A DNA stretch of 64,000 bases from Lasioglossum baleicum (taxonomy: Eukaryota; Arthropoda; Insecta; Hymenoptera; Halictidae), in assembly GCF_051020765.1 (NCBI RefSeq), contig NW_027469110.1, positions 930,001 to 994,000 of the forward strand, in the 5' to 3' direction. Position 1 is the first letter of the stretch. The number at the start of each line of letters is the position of its first letter. The notes under the pieces are model-generated. The model was not told the DNA's origin. It saw only the letters and a list, made by a program, of their open reading frames with translations, and made no database searches. Of the stretch, positions 11,761-25,200 are shown piece after piece. Position numbers and translations under genes: made by a program.

Positions 11761-14205
11761 CTACCCTGCGTGATGCATCCTCTCGCACGTGTTTTGCTCG
11801 ACTAGCCATGCGCATCCCATAAAACCTGCGCATGCGCATCCCACAAAAGCTGCGCATGCGCATCCCACAAAACCTCGCACGTGTTTTTACTCGACTAGCC
11901 TGCGGGATGCATCCTCTCGCACGTGTTTTTACTCGACTAGCCTGCGGGATGCATCCTCTCGCACGTGTTTTTACTCGACTAGCCTGCAGGATGCATCCTC
12001 TCGCACGTGTTTTTACTCGACTAGCCTGCGGGATGCATCCTCTCGCACGTGTTTTTGCTCGACTAGCCTGCGGGATGCATCCTCTCGCACGTGTTTTTGC
12101 TCGACTAGGCATGCGCATCCCAAAAAACCTGCGCATGCGCATCCCAAAAAACCTGCGCATGCGCATCCCACAAAACCTGCGCATATGCATCCCACAAAAC
12201 CTCGCACGTGTTTTTACTCGACTAGCCTGCGGGATGCATCCTCTCGCACGTGTTTTTACTCGACTAGCCTGCGGGATGCATCCTCTCGCACGTGTTTTTG
12301 CTCGACTAGCCTGCGGGATGCATCCTCTCGCACGTGTTTTTGCTCGACTAGGCATGCGCATCCCAAAAAACCTGCGCATGCGCATCCCACAAAAACCTGC
12401 GCATGCTCATCCCACAAAACCTCGCACGTGTTTTTACTCGACTGGCCTGCGGGATGCATCCTCTCGCACGTGTTTTTACTCGACTAGCCTGCGGGATGCA
12501 TCCTCTCGCACGTGTTTTTACTCGACTAGCCTGCAGGATGCATCCTCTCGCACGTGTTTTTACTCGACTAGCCTGCGGGATGCATCCTCTCGCACGTGTT
12601 TTTGCTCGACTAGCCATGCGCATCCCAAAAAACCTGCGCATGCGCATCCCAAAAAACCTGCGCATGCGCATCCCACAAAACCTGCGCATGCGCATCCCAC
12701 AAAACCTCGCACGTGTTTTTCTCGACTAGCCTGCGGGATTCATCCTCTCGCACGTGTTTTTACTCGACTAGCCTGCGGGATGCATCCTCTCGCACGTGTT
12801 TTTACTCGACTAGCCTGCGGGATGCATCGTCTCGCACGTGTTTTTACTCGACTAGCCTGCGGGATGCATCCTCTCGCACGTGTTTTTACTCGACTAGCCT
12901 GCGGGATGCATCCTCTCGCACGTGTTTTTGCTCGACTAGCCTGCGGGATGCATCCTCTCGCACGTGTTTTTGCTCGACTAGCCTGCGGGATGCATCCTCT
13001 CGCACGTGTTTTTACTCGACTAGCCTGCGGGATGCATCCTCTCGCACGTGTTTTTACTCGACTACCCTGCGGGATGCATCCTCTCGCACGTGTTTTTGCT
13101 CGACTAGCCATGCGCATCCCAAAAAACCTGCGCATGCGCATCCCACAAAACCTGCGCATGCGCATCTCACAAAACCTCGCACGTGTTTTTACTCGACTAG
13201 CCTGCGGGATGCATCCTCTCGCACGTGTTTTTACTCGACTAGCCTGCGGGATGCATCCTCTCGCACGTGTTTTTGCTCGACTAGCCATGCGCATCCCAAA
13301 AAACCTGCACATGCGCATACCAAAAAACCTGCGCATGCGCATCCCACAAAACCTCGCACGTGTTTTTACTCGACTAGCCTGCGGGATGCATACTCTCGCA
13401 CGTGTTTTTGCTCGGCTAGCCTGCGGGATGCATCCTCTCGCACGTGTTTTTGCTCGACTAGCCATGCGCATCCCAAAAAACCTGCGCATGCGCATCCCAC
13501 AAAACCTGCGCATGCGCATCCCACAAAACCTCGCACGTGTTTGTGCTCGACTAGCCTGCGGGATGCATCCTTTCGCACGTGTTTTTACTCGACTAGCCTG
13601 CGGGATGCATCCTCTCGCACGTGTTTTTGCTCGACTAGCCTGCGGGATGCATCCTCTCGCACGTGTTTTTGCTCGACTAGCCTGCGGGATGCATCCTCTC
13701 GCACGTGTTTTTACTCGACTAGCCTGCGGGATGCATCCTCTCGCACGTGTTTTGCTCGACTAGCCATGCGCATCCCATAAAACCTGCGCATGCGCATCCC
13801 ACAAAACCTGCGCATGCGCATCCCACAAAACCTCGCACGTGTTTTTACTCGACTACCCTGCGGGATGCATCCTCTCGGACGTGTTTTTGCTCGACTAGCC
13901 TGCGGGATGCATCCTCTCGCACGTGTTTTTGCTCGACTAGCCTGCGGGATGCATCCTCTCGCACGTGTTTTTGCTCGACTAGCCATGCGCATCCCAAAAA
14001 ACCTGCGCATGCGCATCCCAAAAAACCTGCGCATGCGCATCCCACAAAACCTCGCACGTGTTTTTACTCGACTAGCCTGCGGGATGCATCCTCTCGCACG
14101 TGTTTTTGCTCGGCTAGCCTGCGGGATGTATCCTCTCGCACGTGTTTTTGCTCGACTAGCCATGCGCATCCCAAAAAACCTGCGTATGCGCATCCCAAAA
14201 AACCT
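11761..14205 (+). repeat. Mixed block, clusters 35-44
   Basis: B clusters: 11807-11875 (tcc), 12110-12202 (aacc, last unit catatgc), 12353-12422 (acc), 12615-12707 (aacc), 13109-13177 (acc), 13286-13354 (aac, cacatg and catacc forms), 13463-13531 (acc), 13765-13833 (tcc), 13984-14052 (aac), 14161-14229 (aac). The second B at 12353 has one extra A, a plus-one shift, and the A head after 12707 lacks one base. The trio 13286/13463/13765 is a module reused at 15477/15654/15956, at 19876/20053/20355 and near 36.0 and 37.9 kb. Confidence 0.9.
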
Positions 14206-17200
14206 GCGCATGCGCATCCCACAAAACCTCGCACGTGTTTGTGCTCGACTAGCCTGCGGGATGCATCCTTTCGCACGTGTTTTTACTCGACTAGCCTGCG
14301 GGATGCATCCTCTCGCACGTGTTTTTGCTCGACTAGCCTGCGGGATGCATCCTCTCGCACGTGTTTTTACTCGACTAGCCTGCGGGATGCATCCTCTCGC
14401 ACGTGTTTTTGCTCGACTAGCCTGCGGGATGCATCCTCTCGCACGTGTTTTTGCTCGACTAGCCTGCGGGATGCAACCTCTCGCACGTGTTTTTACTCGA
14501 CTAGCCTGCGGGATGCATCCTCTCGCACGTGTTTTTACTCGACTACCCTGCGGGATGCATCCTCTCGCACGTGTTTTTTCTCGACTAGCCATGCGCATCC
14601 CAAAAAACCTGCGCATGCGCATCCCAAAAAACCTGCGCATGCGCATCCCACAAAACCTGCGTATGCGCATCCCACAAAACCTCGCACGTGTTTTTACTCG
14701 ACTAGCCTGCGGGATGCATCCTCTCGCACGTGTTTTTACTCGACTAGCCTGCGGGATGCATCCTATCGCACGTGTTTTTGCTCGACTAGCCATGCGCATC
14801 CCAAAAAACCTGCACATGCGCATCCCAAAAAACCTGCGCATGCGCATCCCACAAAACCTGCGCATGCGCATCCCACAAAACCTCGCACGTGTTTTTACTC
14901 GACTAGCCTGCGGGATGCATCCTCTCGCACGTGTTTTTGCTCGGCTAGCCTGCGGGATGTATCCTCTCGCACGTGTTTTTGCTCGACTAGCCATGCGCAT
15001 CCCAAAAAACCTGCGTATGCGCATCCCAAAAAACCTGCGCATGCGCATCCCACAAAACCTCGCACGTGTTTTTACTCGACTAGCCTGCGGGATGCATCCT
15101 CTCGCACGTGTTTTTACTCGACTAGCCTGCGGGATGCATCCTCTCGCACGTGTTTTTACTCGACTACCCTGCGGGATGCATCCTCTCGCACGTGTTTTGC
15201 TCGACTAGCCATGCGCATCCCATAAAACCTGCGCATGCGCATCCCACAAAACCTGCGCATGCGCATCCCACAAAACCTGCGCATGCGCATCCCACAAAAC
15301 CTGCGCATGCGCATCCCACAAAACCTCGCACGTGTTTTTACTCGACTAGCCTGCGGGATGCATCCTCTCGCACGTGTTTTTACTCGACTAGCCTGCGGGA
15401 TGCATCCTCTCGCACGTGTTTTTGCTCGACTAGCCTGCGGGATGCATCCTCTCGCACGTGTTTTTGCTCGACTAGCCATGCGCATCCCAAAAAACCTGCA
15501 CATGCGCATACCAAAAAACCTGCGCATGCGCATCCCACAAAACCTCGCACGTGTTTTTACTCGACTAGCCTGCGGGATGCATACTCTCGCACGTGTTTTT
15601 GCTCGGCTAGCCTGCGGGATGCATCCTCTCGCACGTGTTTTTGCTCGACTAGCCATGCGCATCCCAAAAAACCTGCGCATGCGCATCCCACAAAACCTGC
15701 GCATGCGCATCCCACAAAACCTCGCACGTGTTTGTGCTCGACTAGCCTGCGGGATGCATCCTTTCGCACGTGTTTTTACTCGACTAGCCTGCGGGATGCA
15801 TCCTCTCGCACGTGTTTTTGCTCGACTAGCCTGCGGGATGCATCCTCTCGCACGTGTTTTTGCTCGACTAGCCTGCGGGATGCATCCTCTCGCACGTGTT
15901 TTTACTCGACTAGCCTGCAGGATGCATCCTCTCGCACGTGTTTTGCTCGACTAGCCATGCGCATCCCATAAAACCTGCGCATGCGCATCCCACAAAACCT
16001 CGCACGTGTTTTTACTCGACTAGCCTGCGGGATGCATCCTCTCGCACGTGTTTTTACTCGACTACCCTGCGGGATGCATCCTCTCGCACGTGTTTTTACT
16101 CGACTACCCTGCGGGATGCATCCTCTCGCACGTGTTTTGCTCGACTAGCCATGCGCATCCCATAAAACCTGCGCATGCGCATCCCACAAAACCTGCGCAT
16201 GCGCATCCCACAAAACCTCGCACGTGTTTTTACTCGACTACCCTGCGGGATGCATCCTCTCGCACGTGTTTTTGCTCGACTAGCCTGCGGGATGCATCCT
16301 CTCGCACGTGTTTTTGCTCGACTAGCCTGCGGGATGCATCCTCTCGCACGTGTTTTTGCTCGACTAGCCATGCGCATCCCAAAAAACCTGTGCATGCGCA
16401 TCCCAAAAAACCTGCGCATGCGCATCCCACAAAACCTGCGCATGCGCATCCCACAATACCTCGCACGTGTTTTTACTCGACTAGCCTGCGGGATGCATCC
16501 TCTCGCACGTGTTTTTACTCGACTAGCCTGCGGGATGCATCCTCTCGCACGTGTTTTTACTCGACTACCCTGCGTGATGCATCCTCTCGCACGTGTTTTT
16601 GCTCGACTAGCCTGCGGGATGCATCCACTCGCACGTGTTTTTACTCGACTAGCCTGCGGGATGCATCCTCTCGCACGTGTTTTTGCTCGACTAGCCTGCG
16701 GGATGCATCCTCTCGCACGTGTTTTTGCTCGACTAGCCTGCGGGATGCATCCTCTCGCACGTGTTTTTACTCGACTAGCCTGCGGGATGCATCCTCTCGC
16801 ACGTGTTTTTACTCGACTACCCTGCGGGATGCATACTCTCGCACGTGTTTTTGCTCGACTAGCCATGCGCATCCCAAAAAACCTGTGCATGCGCATCCCA
16901 CAAAACCTGCGTATGCGCATCCCACAAAACCTCGCACGTGTTTTTACTCGACTAGCCTGCGGGATGCATCCTCTCGCACGTGTTTTTGGTCGACTAGCCA
17001 TGCGCATCCCAAAAAACCTGCGCATGCGCATCCCAAAAAATCTGCGCATGCGCATCCCACAAAACCTGCGCATGCGCATCCCACAAAACCTCGCACGTGT
17101 TTGTGCTCGACTAGCCTGCGGGATGCATCCTTTCGCACGTGTTTTTACTCGACTCGCCTGCGGGATGCATCCTCTCGCACGTGTTTTTGCTCGACTAGCC

Positions 17201-17810
17201 ATGCGCATCCCAAAAAACCTGCGCATGCGCATCCCAAAAAATCTGCGCATGCGCATCCCACAAAACCTGCGCATGCGCATCCCACAAAACCTCGCACGTG
17301 TTTGTGCTCGACTAGCCTGCGGGATGCATCCTTTCGCACGTGTTTTTACTCGACTAGCCTGCGGGATGCATCCCCTCGCACGTGTTTTTGCTCGACTAGC
17401 CTGCGGGATGCATCCTCTCGCACGTGTTTGTGCTCGACTAGCCTGCGGGATGCATCCTCTCGCACGTGTTTTTACTCGACAAGCCTGCGGGAAGCATCCT
17501 CTCGCACGTGTTTCTCCTCGACTACCCTGCGGGATGCATACTCTCGCACGCGTTTTTGCTCGACTAGCCATGCGCATCCCATAAAACCTGCGCATGCGCA
17601 TCCCACAAAACCTGCGTATGCGCATCCCACAAAACCTGCGTATGCGCATCCCACAAAACCTCGCACGTGTTTTTACCCGACTAGCCTGCGGGAAGCATCC
17701 TCTCGCACGTGTTTTTACTCGACTAGCCGGCAGGATGCATCCTCTCGCACGTGTTTTTACTCGACTAGCCTGCGGGATGCATCCTCTCGCACGTGTTTTT
17801 GCTCGACTAG
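14206..17810 (+). repeat. Large duplicated block, copy 1
   Basis: B clusters: 14590-14682 aacc, 14791-14883 aacc, 14992-15060 aac, 15210-15326 tcccc, 15477-15545 aac, 15654-15722 acc, 15956-16000 tc, 16150-16218 tcc, 16369-16461 aacc, 16864-16932 acc, 16999-17091 aacc, 17200-17292 aacc, 17569-17661 tccc. Each has a counterpart in 18.65-22.25 kb. Private variants shared by both copies include ggtcg near 16,987, the gtttctcctcg head near 17,511, the tatcgc tail near 14,764 and gccggcagg near 17,73x, so this is true duplication and not chance similarity of satellite units. Confidence 0.93.
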
Positions 17811-18652
17811 CCTGCGGGATGCATCCTCTCGCACGTGTTTTTACTCGACTACCCTGCGGGATGCATCCTCTCGCACGTGTTTTGCTCGACTAGCCATGCG
17901 CATCCCATAAAACCTGCGCATGCGCATCCCACAAAACCTGCGCATGCGCATCCCACAAAACCTGCGCATGCGCATCCCACAAAACCTCGCACGTGTTTTT
18001 ACTCGACTAGCCTGCGGGATGCATCCTCTCGCACGTGTTTTTACTCGACTAGCCTGCGGGATGCATCCTCTCGCACGTGTTTTTGCTCGACTAGCCTGCG
18101 GGATGCATCCTCTCGCACGTGTTTTTGCTCGACTAGCCTGCGGGATGCATCCTCTCGCACGTGTTTTTGCACGACTAGCCATGCGCATCCCAAAAAACCT
18201 GCGCATGCGCATCCCAAAAAACCTGCGCATGCGCATCCCACAAAACCTGCGCATGCGCATCCCACAATACCTCGCACGTGTTTTTACTCGACTAGCCTGC
18301 GGGATGCATCCTCTCGCACGTGTTTTTACTCGACTAGCCTGCGGGATGCATCCTCTCGCACGTGTTTTTACTCGACTAGCCTGCAGGATGCATCCTCTCG
18401 CACGTGTTTTTACTCGACTAGCCTGCGGGATGCATCCTCTCGCACGTGTTTTTGCTCGACTAGCCTGCGGGATGCATCCTCTCGCACGTGTTTTTACTCG
18501 ACTAGCCTGCGGGATGCATCCTCTCGCACGTGTTTTTACTCGACTAGCCTGCGGGATGCATCGTCTCGCACGTGTTTTTACTCGACTAGCCTGCGGGATG
18601 CATCCTCTCGCACGTGTTTTTCTCGACTAGCCATGCGCATCCCAAAAAACCT
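17811..18652 (+). repeat. Spacer between the duplicated blocks
   Basis: B clusters 17895-17987 (tccc), 18180-18272 (aacc ending acaata) and 18632-18676 (ac). Order and variants (gcacgactag head, gcatcgtc, ac cluster) follow the 8.14-8.97 kb region with one fewer B in each of the first two clusters. The head before 18632 has lost one base (five T then ctcg), a minus-one shift. Confidence 0.88.
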
Positions 18653-21600
18653 GCGCATGCGCATCCCACAAAACCTCGCACGTGTTTGTGCTCGACTAGC
18701 CTGCGGGATGCATCCTTTCGCACGTGTTTTTACTCGACTAGCCTGCGGGATGCATCCTCTCGCACGTGTTTTTGCTCGACTAGCCTGCGGGATGCATCCT
18801 CTCGCACGTGTTTTTACTCGACTAGCCTGCGGGATGCATCCTCTCGCACGTGTTTTTGCTCGACTAGCCTGCGGGATGCATCCTCTCGCACGTGTTTTTG
18901 CTCGACTAGCCTGCGGGATGCAACCTCTCGCACGTGTTTTTACTCGACTAGCCTGCGGGATGCATCCTCTCGCACGTGTTTTTACTCGACTACCCTGCGG
19001 GATGCATCCTCTCGCACGTGTTTTTTCTCGACTAGCCATGCGCATCCCAAAAAACCTGCGCATGCGCATCCCAAAAAACCTGCGCATGCGCATCCCACAA
19101 AACCTGCGTATGCGCATCCCACAAAACCTCGCACGTGTTTTTACTCGACTAGCCTGCGGGATGCATCCTCTCGCACGTGTTTTTACTCGACTAGCCTGCG
19201 GGATGCATCCTATCGCACGTGTTTTTGCTCGACTAGCCATGCGCATCCCAAAAAACCTGCGCATGCGCATCCCACAAAACCTGCGCATGCGCATCCCACA
19301 AAACCTCGCACGTGTTTTTACTCGACTAGCCTGCGGGATGCATCCTCTCGCACGTGTTTTTGCTCGGCTAGCCTGCGGGATGTATCCTCTCGCACGTGTT
19401 TTTGCTCGACTAGCCATGCGCATCCCAAAAAACCTGCGTATGCGCATCCCAAAAAACCTGCGCATGCGCATCCCACAAAACCTCGCACGTGTTTTTACTC
19501 GACTAGCCTGCGGGATGCATCCTCTCGCACGTGTTTTTACTCGACTAGCCTGCGGGATGCATCCTCTCGCACGTGTTTTTACTCGACTACCCTGCGGGAT
19601 GCATCCTCTCGCACGTGTTTTGCTCGACTAGCCATGCGCATCCCATAAAACCTGCGCATGCGCATCCCACAAAACCTGCGCATGCGCATCCCACAAAACC
19701 TGCGCATGCGCATCCCACAAAACCTCGCACGTGTTTTTACTCGACTAGCCTGCGGGATGCATCCTCTCGCACGTGTTTTTACTCGACTAGCCTGCGGGAT
19801 GCATCCTCTCGCACGTGTTTTTGCTCGACTAGCCTGCGGGATGCATCCTCTCGCACGTGTTTTTGCTCGACTAGCCATGCGCATCCCAAAAAACCTGCAC
19901 ATGCGCATACCAAAAAACCTGCGCATGCGCATCCCACAAAACCTCGCACGTGTTTTTACTCGACTAGCCTGCGGGATGCATACTCTCGCACGTGTTTTTG
20001 CTCGGCTAGCCTGCGGGATGCATCCTCTCGCACGTGTTTTTGCTCGACTAGCCATGCGCATCCCAAAAAACCTGCGCATGCGCATCCCACAAAACCTGCG
20101 CATGCGCATCCCACAAAACCTCGCACGTGTTTGTGCTCGACTAGCCTGCGGGATGCATCCTTTCGCACGTGTTTTTACTCGACTAGCCTGCGGGATGCAT
20201 CCTCTCGCACGTGTTTTTGCTCGACTAGCCTGCGGGATGCATCCTCTCGCACGTGTTTTTGCTCGACTAGCCTGCGGGATGCATCCTCTCGCACGTGTTT
20301 TTACTCGACTAGCCTGCAGGATGCATCCTCTCGCACGTGTTTTGCTCGACTAGCCATGCGCATCCCATAAAACCTGCGCATGCGCATCCCACAAAACCTC
20401 GCACGTGTTTTTACTCGACTAGCCTGCGGGATGCATCCTCTCGCACGTGTTTTTACTCGACTACCCTGCGGGATGCATCCTCTCGCACGTGTTTTTACTC
20501 GACTACCCTGCGGGATGCATCCTCTCGCACGTGTTTTGCTCGACTAGCCATGCGCATCCCATAAAACCTGCGCATGCGCATCCCACAAAACCTGCGCATG
20601 CGCATCCCACAAAACCTCGCACGTGTTTTTACTCGACTACCCTGCGGGATGCATCCTCTCGCACGTGTTTTTGCTCGACTAGCCTGCGGGATGCATCCTC
20701 TCGCACGTGTTTTTGCTCGACTAGCCTGCGGGATGCATCCTCTCGCACGTGTTTTTGCTCGACTAGCCATGCGCATCCCAAAAAACCTGCGCATGCGCAT
20801 CCCAAAAAACCTGCGCATGCGCATCCCACAAAACCTGCGCATGCGCATCCCACAATACCTCGCACGTGTTTTTACTCGACTAGCCTGCGGGATGCATCCT
20901 CTCGCACGTGTTTTTACTCGACTAGCCTGCGGGATGCATCCTCTCGCACGTGTTTTTACTCGACTACCCTGCGTGATGCATCCTCTCGCACGTGTTTTTG
21001 CTCGACTAGCCTGCGGGATGCATCCACTCGCACGTGTTTTTACTCGACTAGCCTGCGGGATGCATCCTCTCGCACGTGTTTTTGCTCGACTAGCCTGCGG
21101 GATGCATCCTCTCGCACGTGTTTTTGCTCGACTAGCCTGCGGGATGCATCCTCTCGCGCGTGTTTTTACTCGACTAGCCTGCGGGATGCATCCTCTCGCA
21201 CGTGTTTTTACTCGACTACCCTGCGGGATGCATACTCTCGCACGTGTTTTTGCTCGACTAGCCATGCGCATCCCAAAAAACCTGTGCATGCGCATCCCAC
21301 AAAACCTGCGTATGCGCATCCCACAAAACCTCGCACGTGTTTTTACTCGACTAGCCTGCGGGATGCATCCTCTCGCACGTGTTTTTGGTCGACTAGCCAT
21401 GCGCATCCCAAAAAACCTGCGCATGCGCATCCCAAAAAATCTGCGCATGCGCATCCCACAAAACCTGCGCATGCGCATCCCACAAAACCTCGCACGTGTT
21501 TGTGCCCGACTAGCCTGCGGGATGCATCCTTTCGCACGTGTTTTTACTCGACTCGCCTGCGGGATGCATCCTCTCGCACGTGTTTTTGCTCGACTAGCCT

Positions 21601-22251
21601 GCGGGATGCATCCTCTCGCACGTGTTTTTGCTCGACTAGCCATGCGCATCCCAAAAAACCTGCGCATGCGCATCCCAAAAAATCTGCGCATGCGCATCCC
21701 ACAAAACCTGCGCATGCGCATCCCACAAAACCTCGCACGTGTTTGTGCTCGACTAGCCTGCGGGATGCATCCTTTCGCACGTGTTTTTACTCGACTAGCC
21801 TGCGGGATGCATCCCCTCGCACGTGTTTTTGCTCGACTAGCCTGCGGGATGCATCCTCTCGCACGTGTTTGTGCTCGACTAGCCTGCGGGATGCATCCTC
21901 TCGCACGTGTTTTTACTCGACAAGCCTGCGGGAAGCATCCTCTCGCACGTGTTTCTCCTCGACTACCCTGCGGGATGCATACTCTCGCACGCGTTTTTGC
22001 TCGACTAGCCATGCGCATCCCATAAAACCTGCGCATGCGCATCCCACAAAACCTGCGTATGCGCATCCCACAAAACCTGCGTATGCGCATCCCACAAAAC
22101 CTCGCACGTGTTTTTACCCGACTAGCCTGCGGGAAGCATCCTCTCGCACGTGTTTTTACTCGACTAGCCGGCAGGATGCATCCTCTCGCACGTGTTTTTA
22201 CTCGACTAGCCTGCGGGATGCATCCTCTCGCACGTGTTTTTGCTCGACTAG
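18653..22251 (+). repeat. Large duplicated block, copy 2
   Basis: B clusters: 19037-19129 aacc, 19238-19306 acc, 19415-19483 aac, 19633-19725 tccc, 19876-19944 aac, 20053-20121 acc, 20355-20399 tc, 20549-20617 tcc, 20768-20860 aacc, 21263-21331 acc, 21398-21490 aacc, 21641-21733 aacc, 22010-22102 tccc. Offsets from copy 1 step 4447, 4423, 4399, 4441. That is two losses of one B (24 bp, at 19238 and 19633) and one gain of one A (42 bp, between 21490 and 21641). A few substitutions differ, such as cgcgcgtg near 21,15x and tgcccgac near 21,50x here. Confidence 0.93.
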
Positions 22252-25200
22252 CCTGCGGGATGCATCCTCTCGCACGTGTTTTTGCTCGACTAGCCTGCGG
22301 GACGCATCCTCTCGCACGTGTTTTTACTCGACTAGCCTGCAGGATGCATCCTCTCGCACGTGTTTTTACTCGACTAGCCTGCGGGATGCATCCTCTCGCA
22401 CGTGTTTTTGCTCGACTAGCCTGCGGGATGCATCCTCTCGCACGTGTTTTTGCTCGACTAGCCTGCGGGATGCATTCTCTCGCACGTGTTTTTGCTCGAC
22501 TAGCCTGCGGGATGCATCCTCTCGCACGTGTTTTTACTCGACTAGCCTGCGGGATGCATCCTCTCGCACGTGTTTTTGCTCGACTAGCCTGCGGGATGCA
22601 TCCTCTCGCACGTGTTTTTGCTCGACTAGCCTGCGGGATGCATCCTCTCGCACGTGTTTTTACGCGACTAGCCTGCGGGATGCATCCTCTCGCACGTGTT
22701 TTTACTCGACTACCCTGCGGGATGCATCCTCTCGCACGTGTTTTTGCTCGACTAGCCATGCGCATCCCAAAAAACCTGCGCATGCGCATCCCACAAAACA
22801 TGCCTATGCGCATCCCACAAAACCTCGCACGTGTTTTTACTCGACTAGCCTGCGGGATGCATCCTCTCGCACGTGTTTTTACTCGACTAGCCTGCGGGAT
22901 GCATCCTCTCGCACGTGTTTTTACTCGACTACCCTGCGGGATGCATCCTCTCGCACGTGTTTTTGCTCGACTAGCCATGCGCATCCCATAAAACCTGCGC
23001 ATGCGCATCCCACAAAACCTGCGCATGCGCATCCCACAAAACCTCGCACGTGTTTTTACTCGACTAGCCTGCGGGATGCATCCTCTCGCACGTGTTTTTA
23101 CTCGACTAGCCTGCGGGATGCATCCTCTCGCACGTGTTTTTACTCGACTAGCCTGCGGGATGCATCCTCTCGCACGTGTTTTTACTCGACTAGCCTGCGG
23201 GATGCATCCTCTCGCACGTGTTTTTGCTCGGCTAGCCTGCGGGATGCATCCTCTCGCACGTGTTTTTGCTCGACTAGCCATGCGCATCCCAAAAAACCTG
23301 CGCATGCGCATCCCAAAAAACCTGCGCATGCGCATCCCACAAAACCTGCGCATGCGCATCCCACAAAACCTCGCACGTGTTTGTGCTCGACTAGCCTGCG
23401 GGATGCATCCTTTCGCACGTGTTTTTACTCGACTAGCCTGCGGGATGCATCCTCTCGCACGTGTTTTTGCTCGACTATCCTGCGGGATGCATCCTCTCGC
23501 ACGTGTTTGTGTACGACTAGCCTGCGGGATGCATCCTCTCGCACGTGTTTTTGCTCGACTAGCCTGCGGGATGCATCCTCTCGCACGTGTTTTTACTCGA
23601 CTAGCCTGCGGGATGCATCCTCTCGCACGTGTTTTTACTCGACTACCCTGCGGGATGCATACTCTCGCACGTGTTTTTGCTCGACTAGCCATGCGCATCC
23701 CAAAAAACCTGCGCATGCGCATCCCAAAAAACCTGCGCATGCGCATCCCACAAAACCTGCGTATGCGCATCCCACAAAACCTCGCACGTGTTTTTACTCG
23801 ACTAGCCTGCGGGATGCATCCTCTCGCACGTGTTTGTGCTCGACTAGCCTGCGGGATGCATCCTCTCGCACGTGTTTTTGCTCGACTAGCCTGCGGGATG
23901 CATCCTCTCGCACGTGTTTTTACTCGACTAGCCTGCGGAATGCATCCTCTCGCACGTGTTTTTGCTCGACTAGCCTGCGGGATGCATCCTCTCGCACGTG
24001 TTTTTGCTCGACTAGCCTGCGGGATGCATCCTCTCGCACGTGTTTTTACGCGACTAGCCTGCGGGATGCATCCTCTCGCACGTGTTTTTACTCGACTACC
24101 CTGCGGGATGCATCCTCTCGCACGTGTTTTTGCTCGACTAGCCATGCGCATCCCAAAAAACCTGCGCATGCCCATCCCACAAAACATGCCTATGCGCATC
24201 CCACAAAACCTCGCACGTGTTTTTACTCGACTAGCCTACGGGATGCATCCTCTCGCACGTGTTTTTACTCGACTGGCCTGCGGGATGCATCCTCTCGCAC
24301 GTGTTTTTACTCGACTAGCCTGCGGGATGCATCCTCTCGCACGTGCTTTTACGCGACTAGCCTGCGGGATGCATCCTCTCGCACGTGTTTTTACTCGACT
24401 ACCCTGCGGGATGCATCCTCTCGCACGTGTTTTTGCTCGACTAGCCATGCGCATCCCAAAAAACCTGCGCATGCGCATCCCAAAAAACCTGCGCATGCGC
24501 ATCCCAAAAAACCTGCGCATGCGCATCCCACAAAACATGCCTATGCGCATCCCACAAAACCTCGCACGTGTTTTTACTCGACTAGCCTGCGGGATGCATC
24601 CTCTCGCACGTGTTTTTACTCGACCAGCCTGCGGGATGCATCCTCTCGCACTTGTTTTTGCTCGACTAGCCTGCGGGATGCATCCTCTCGCACGTGTTTT
24701 TGCTCGACTAGCCATGCGCATCCCAAAAAACCTGCGCATGCGCATCCCAAAAAACCTGCGCATGCGCATCCCACAAAACCTGCGCATGCGCATCCCACAA
24801 AACCTCGCACGTGTTTGTGCTCGACTAGCCTGCGGGATGCATCCTTTCGCACGTGTTTTTACTCGACTAGCCTGCGGGATGCATCCTCTCGCACGTGTTT
24901 TTGCTCGACTAGCCTGCGGGATGCATCCTCTCGCACGTGTTTGTGCTCGACTAGCCTGCGGGATGCATCCTCTCGCACGTGTTTTTGCTCGACTAGCCTG
25001 CGGGATGCATCCTCTCGCACGTGTTTTTACTCGACTAGCCTGCGGGATGCATCCTCTCGCACGTGTTTTTACTCGACTACCCTGCGGGATGCATACTCTC
25101 GCACGTGTTTTTGCTCGACTAGCCATGCGCATCCCAAAAAACCTGCCCATGCGCATCCCAAAAAACCTGCGAATGCGCATCCCACAAAACCTGCGCATGC

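Noticed and set aside
17811..18652. Independent unique spacer between the 3.6-kb duplicated blocks
   Set aside because: It is ordinary A/B sequence in the same order as 8.14-8.97 kb, so it is another array module and not a spacer.
20495..24199. 1,234-codon minus-strand open frame
   Set aside because: Same monomer arithmetic as on the plus strand. It is the reverse reading of the same units, with basic 14-residue repeats and no domain.
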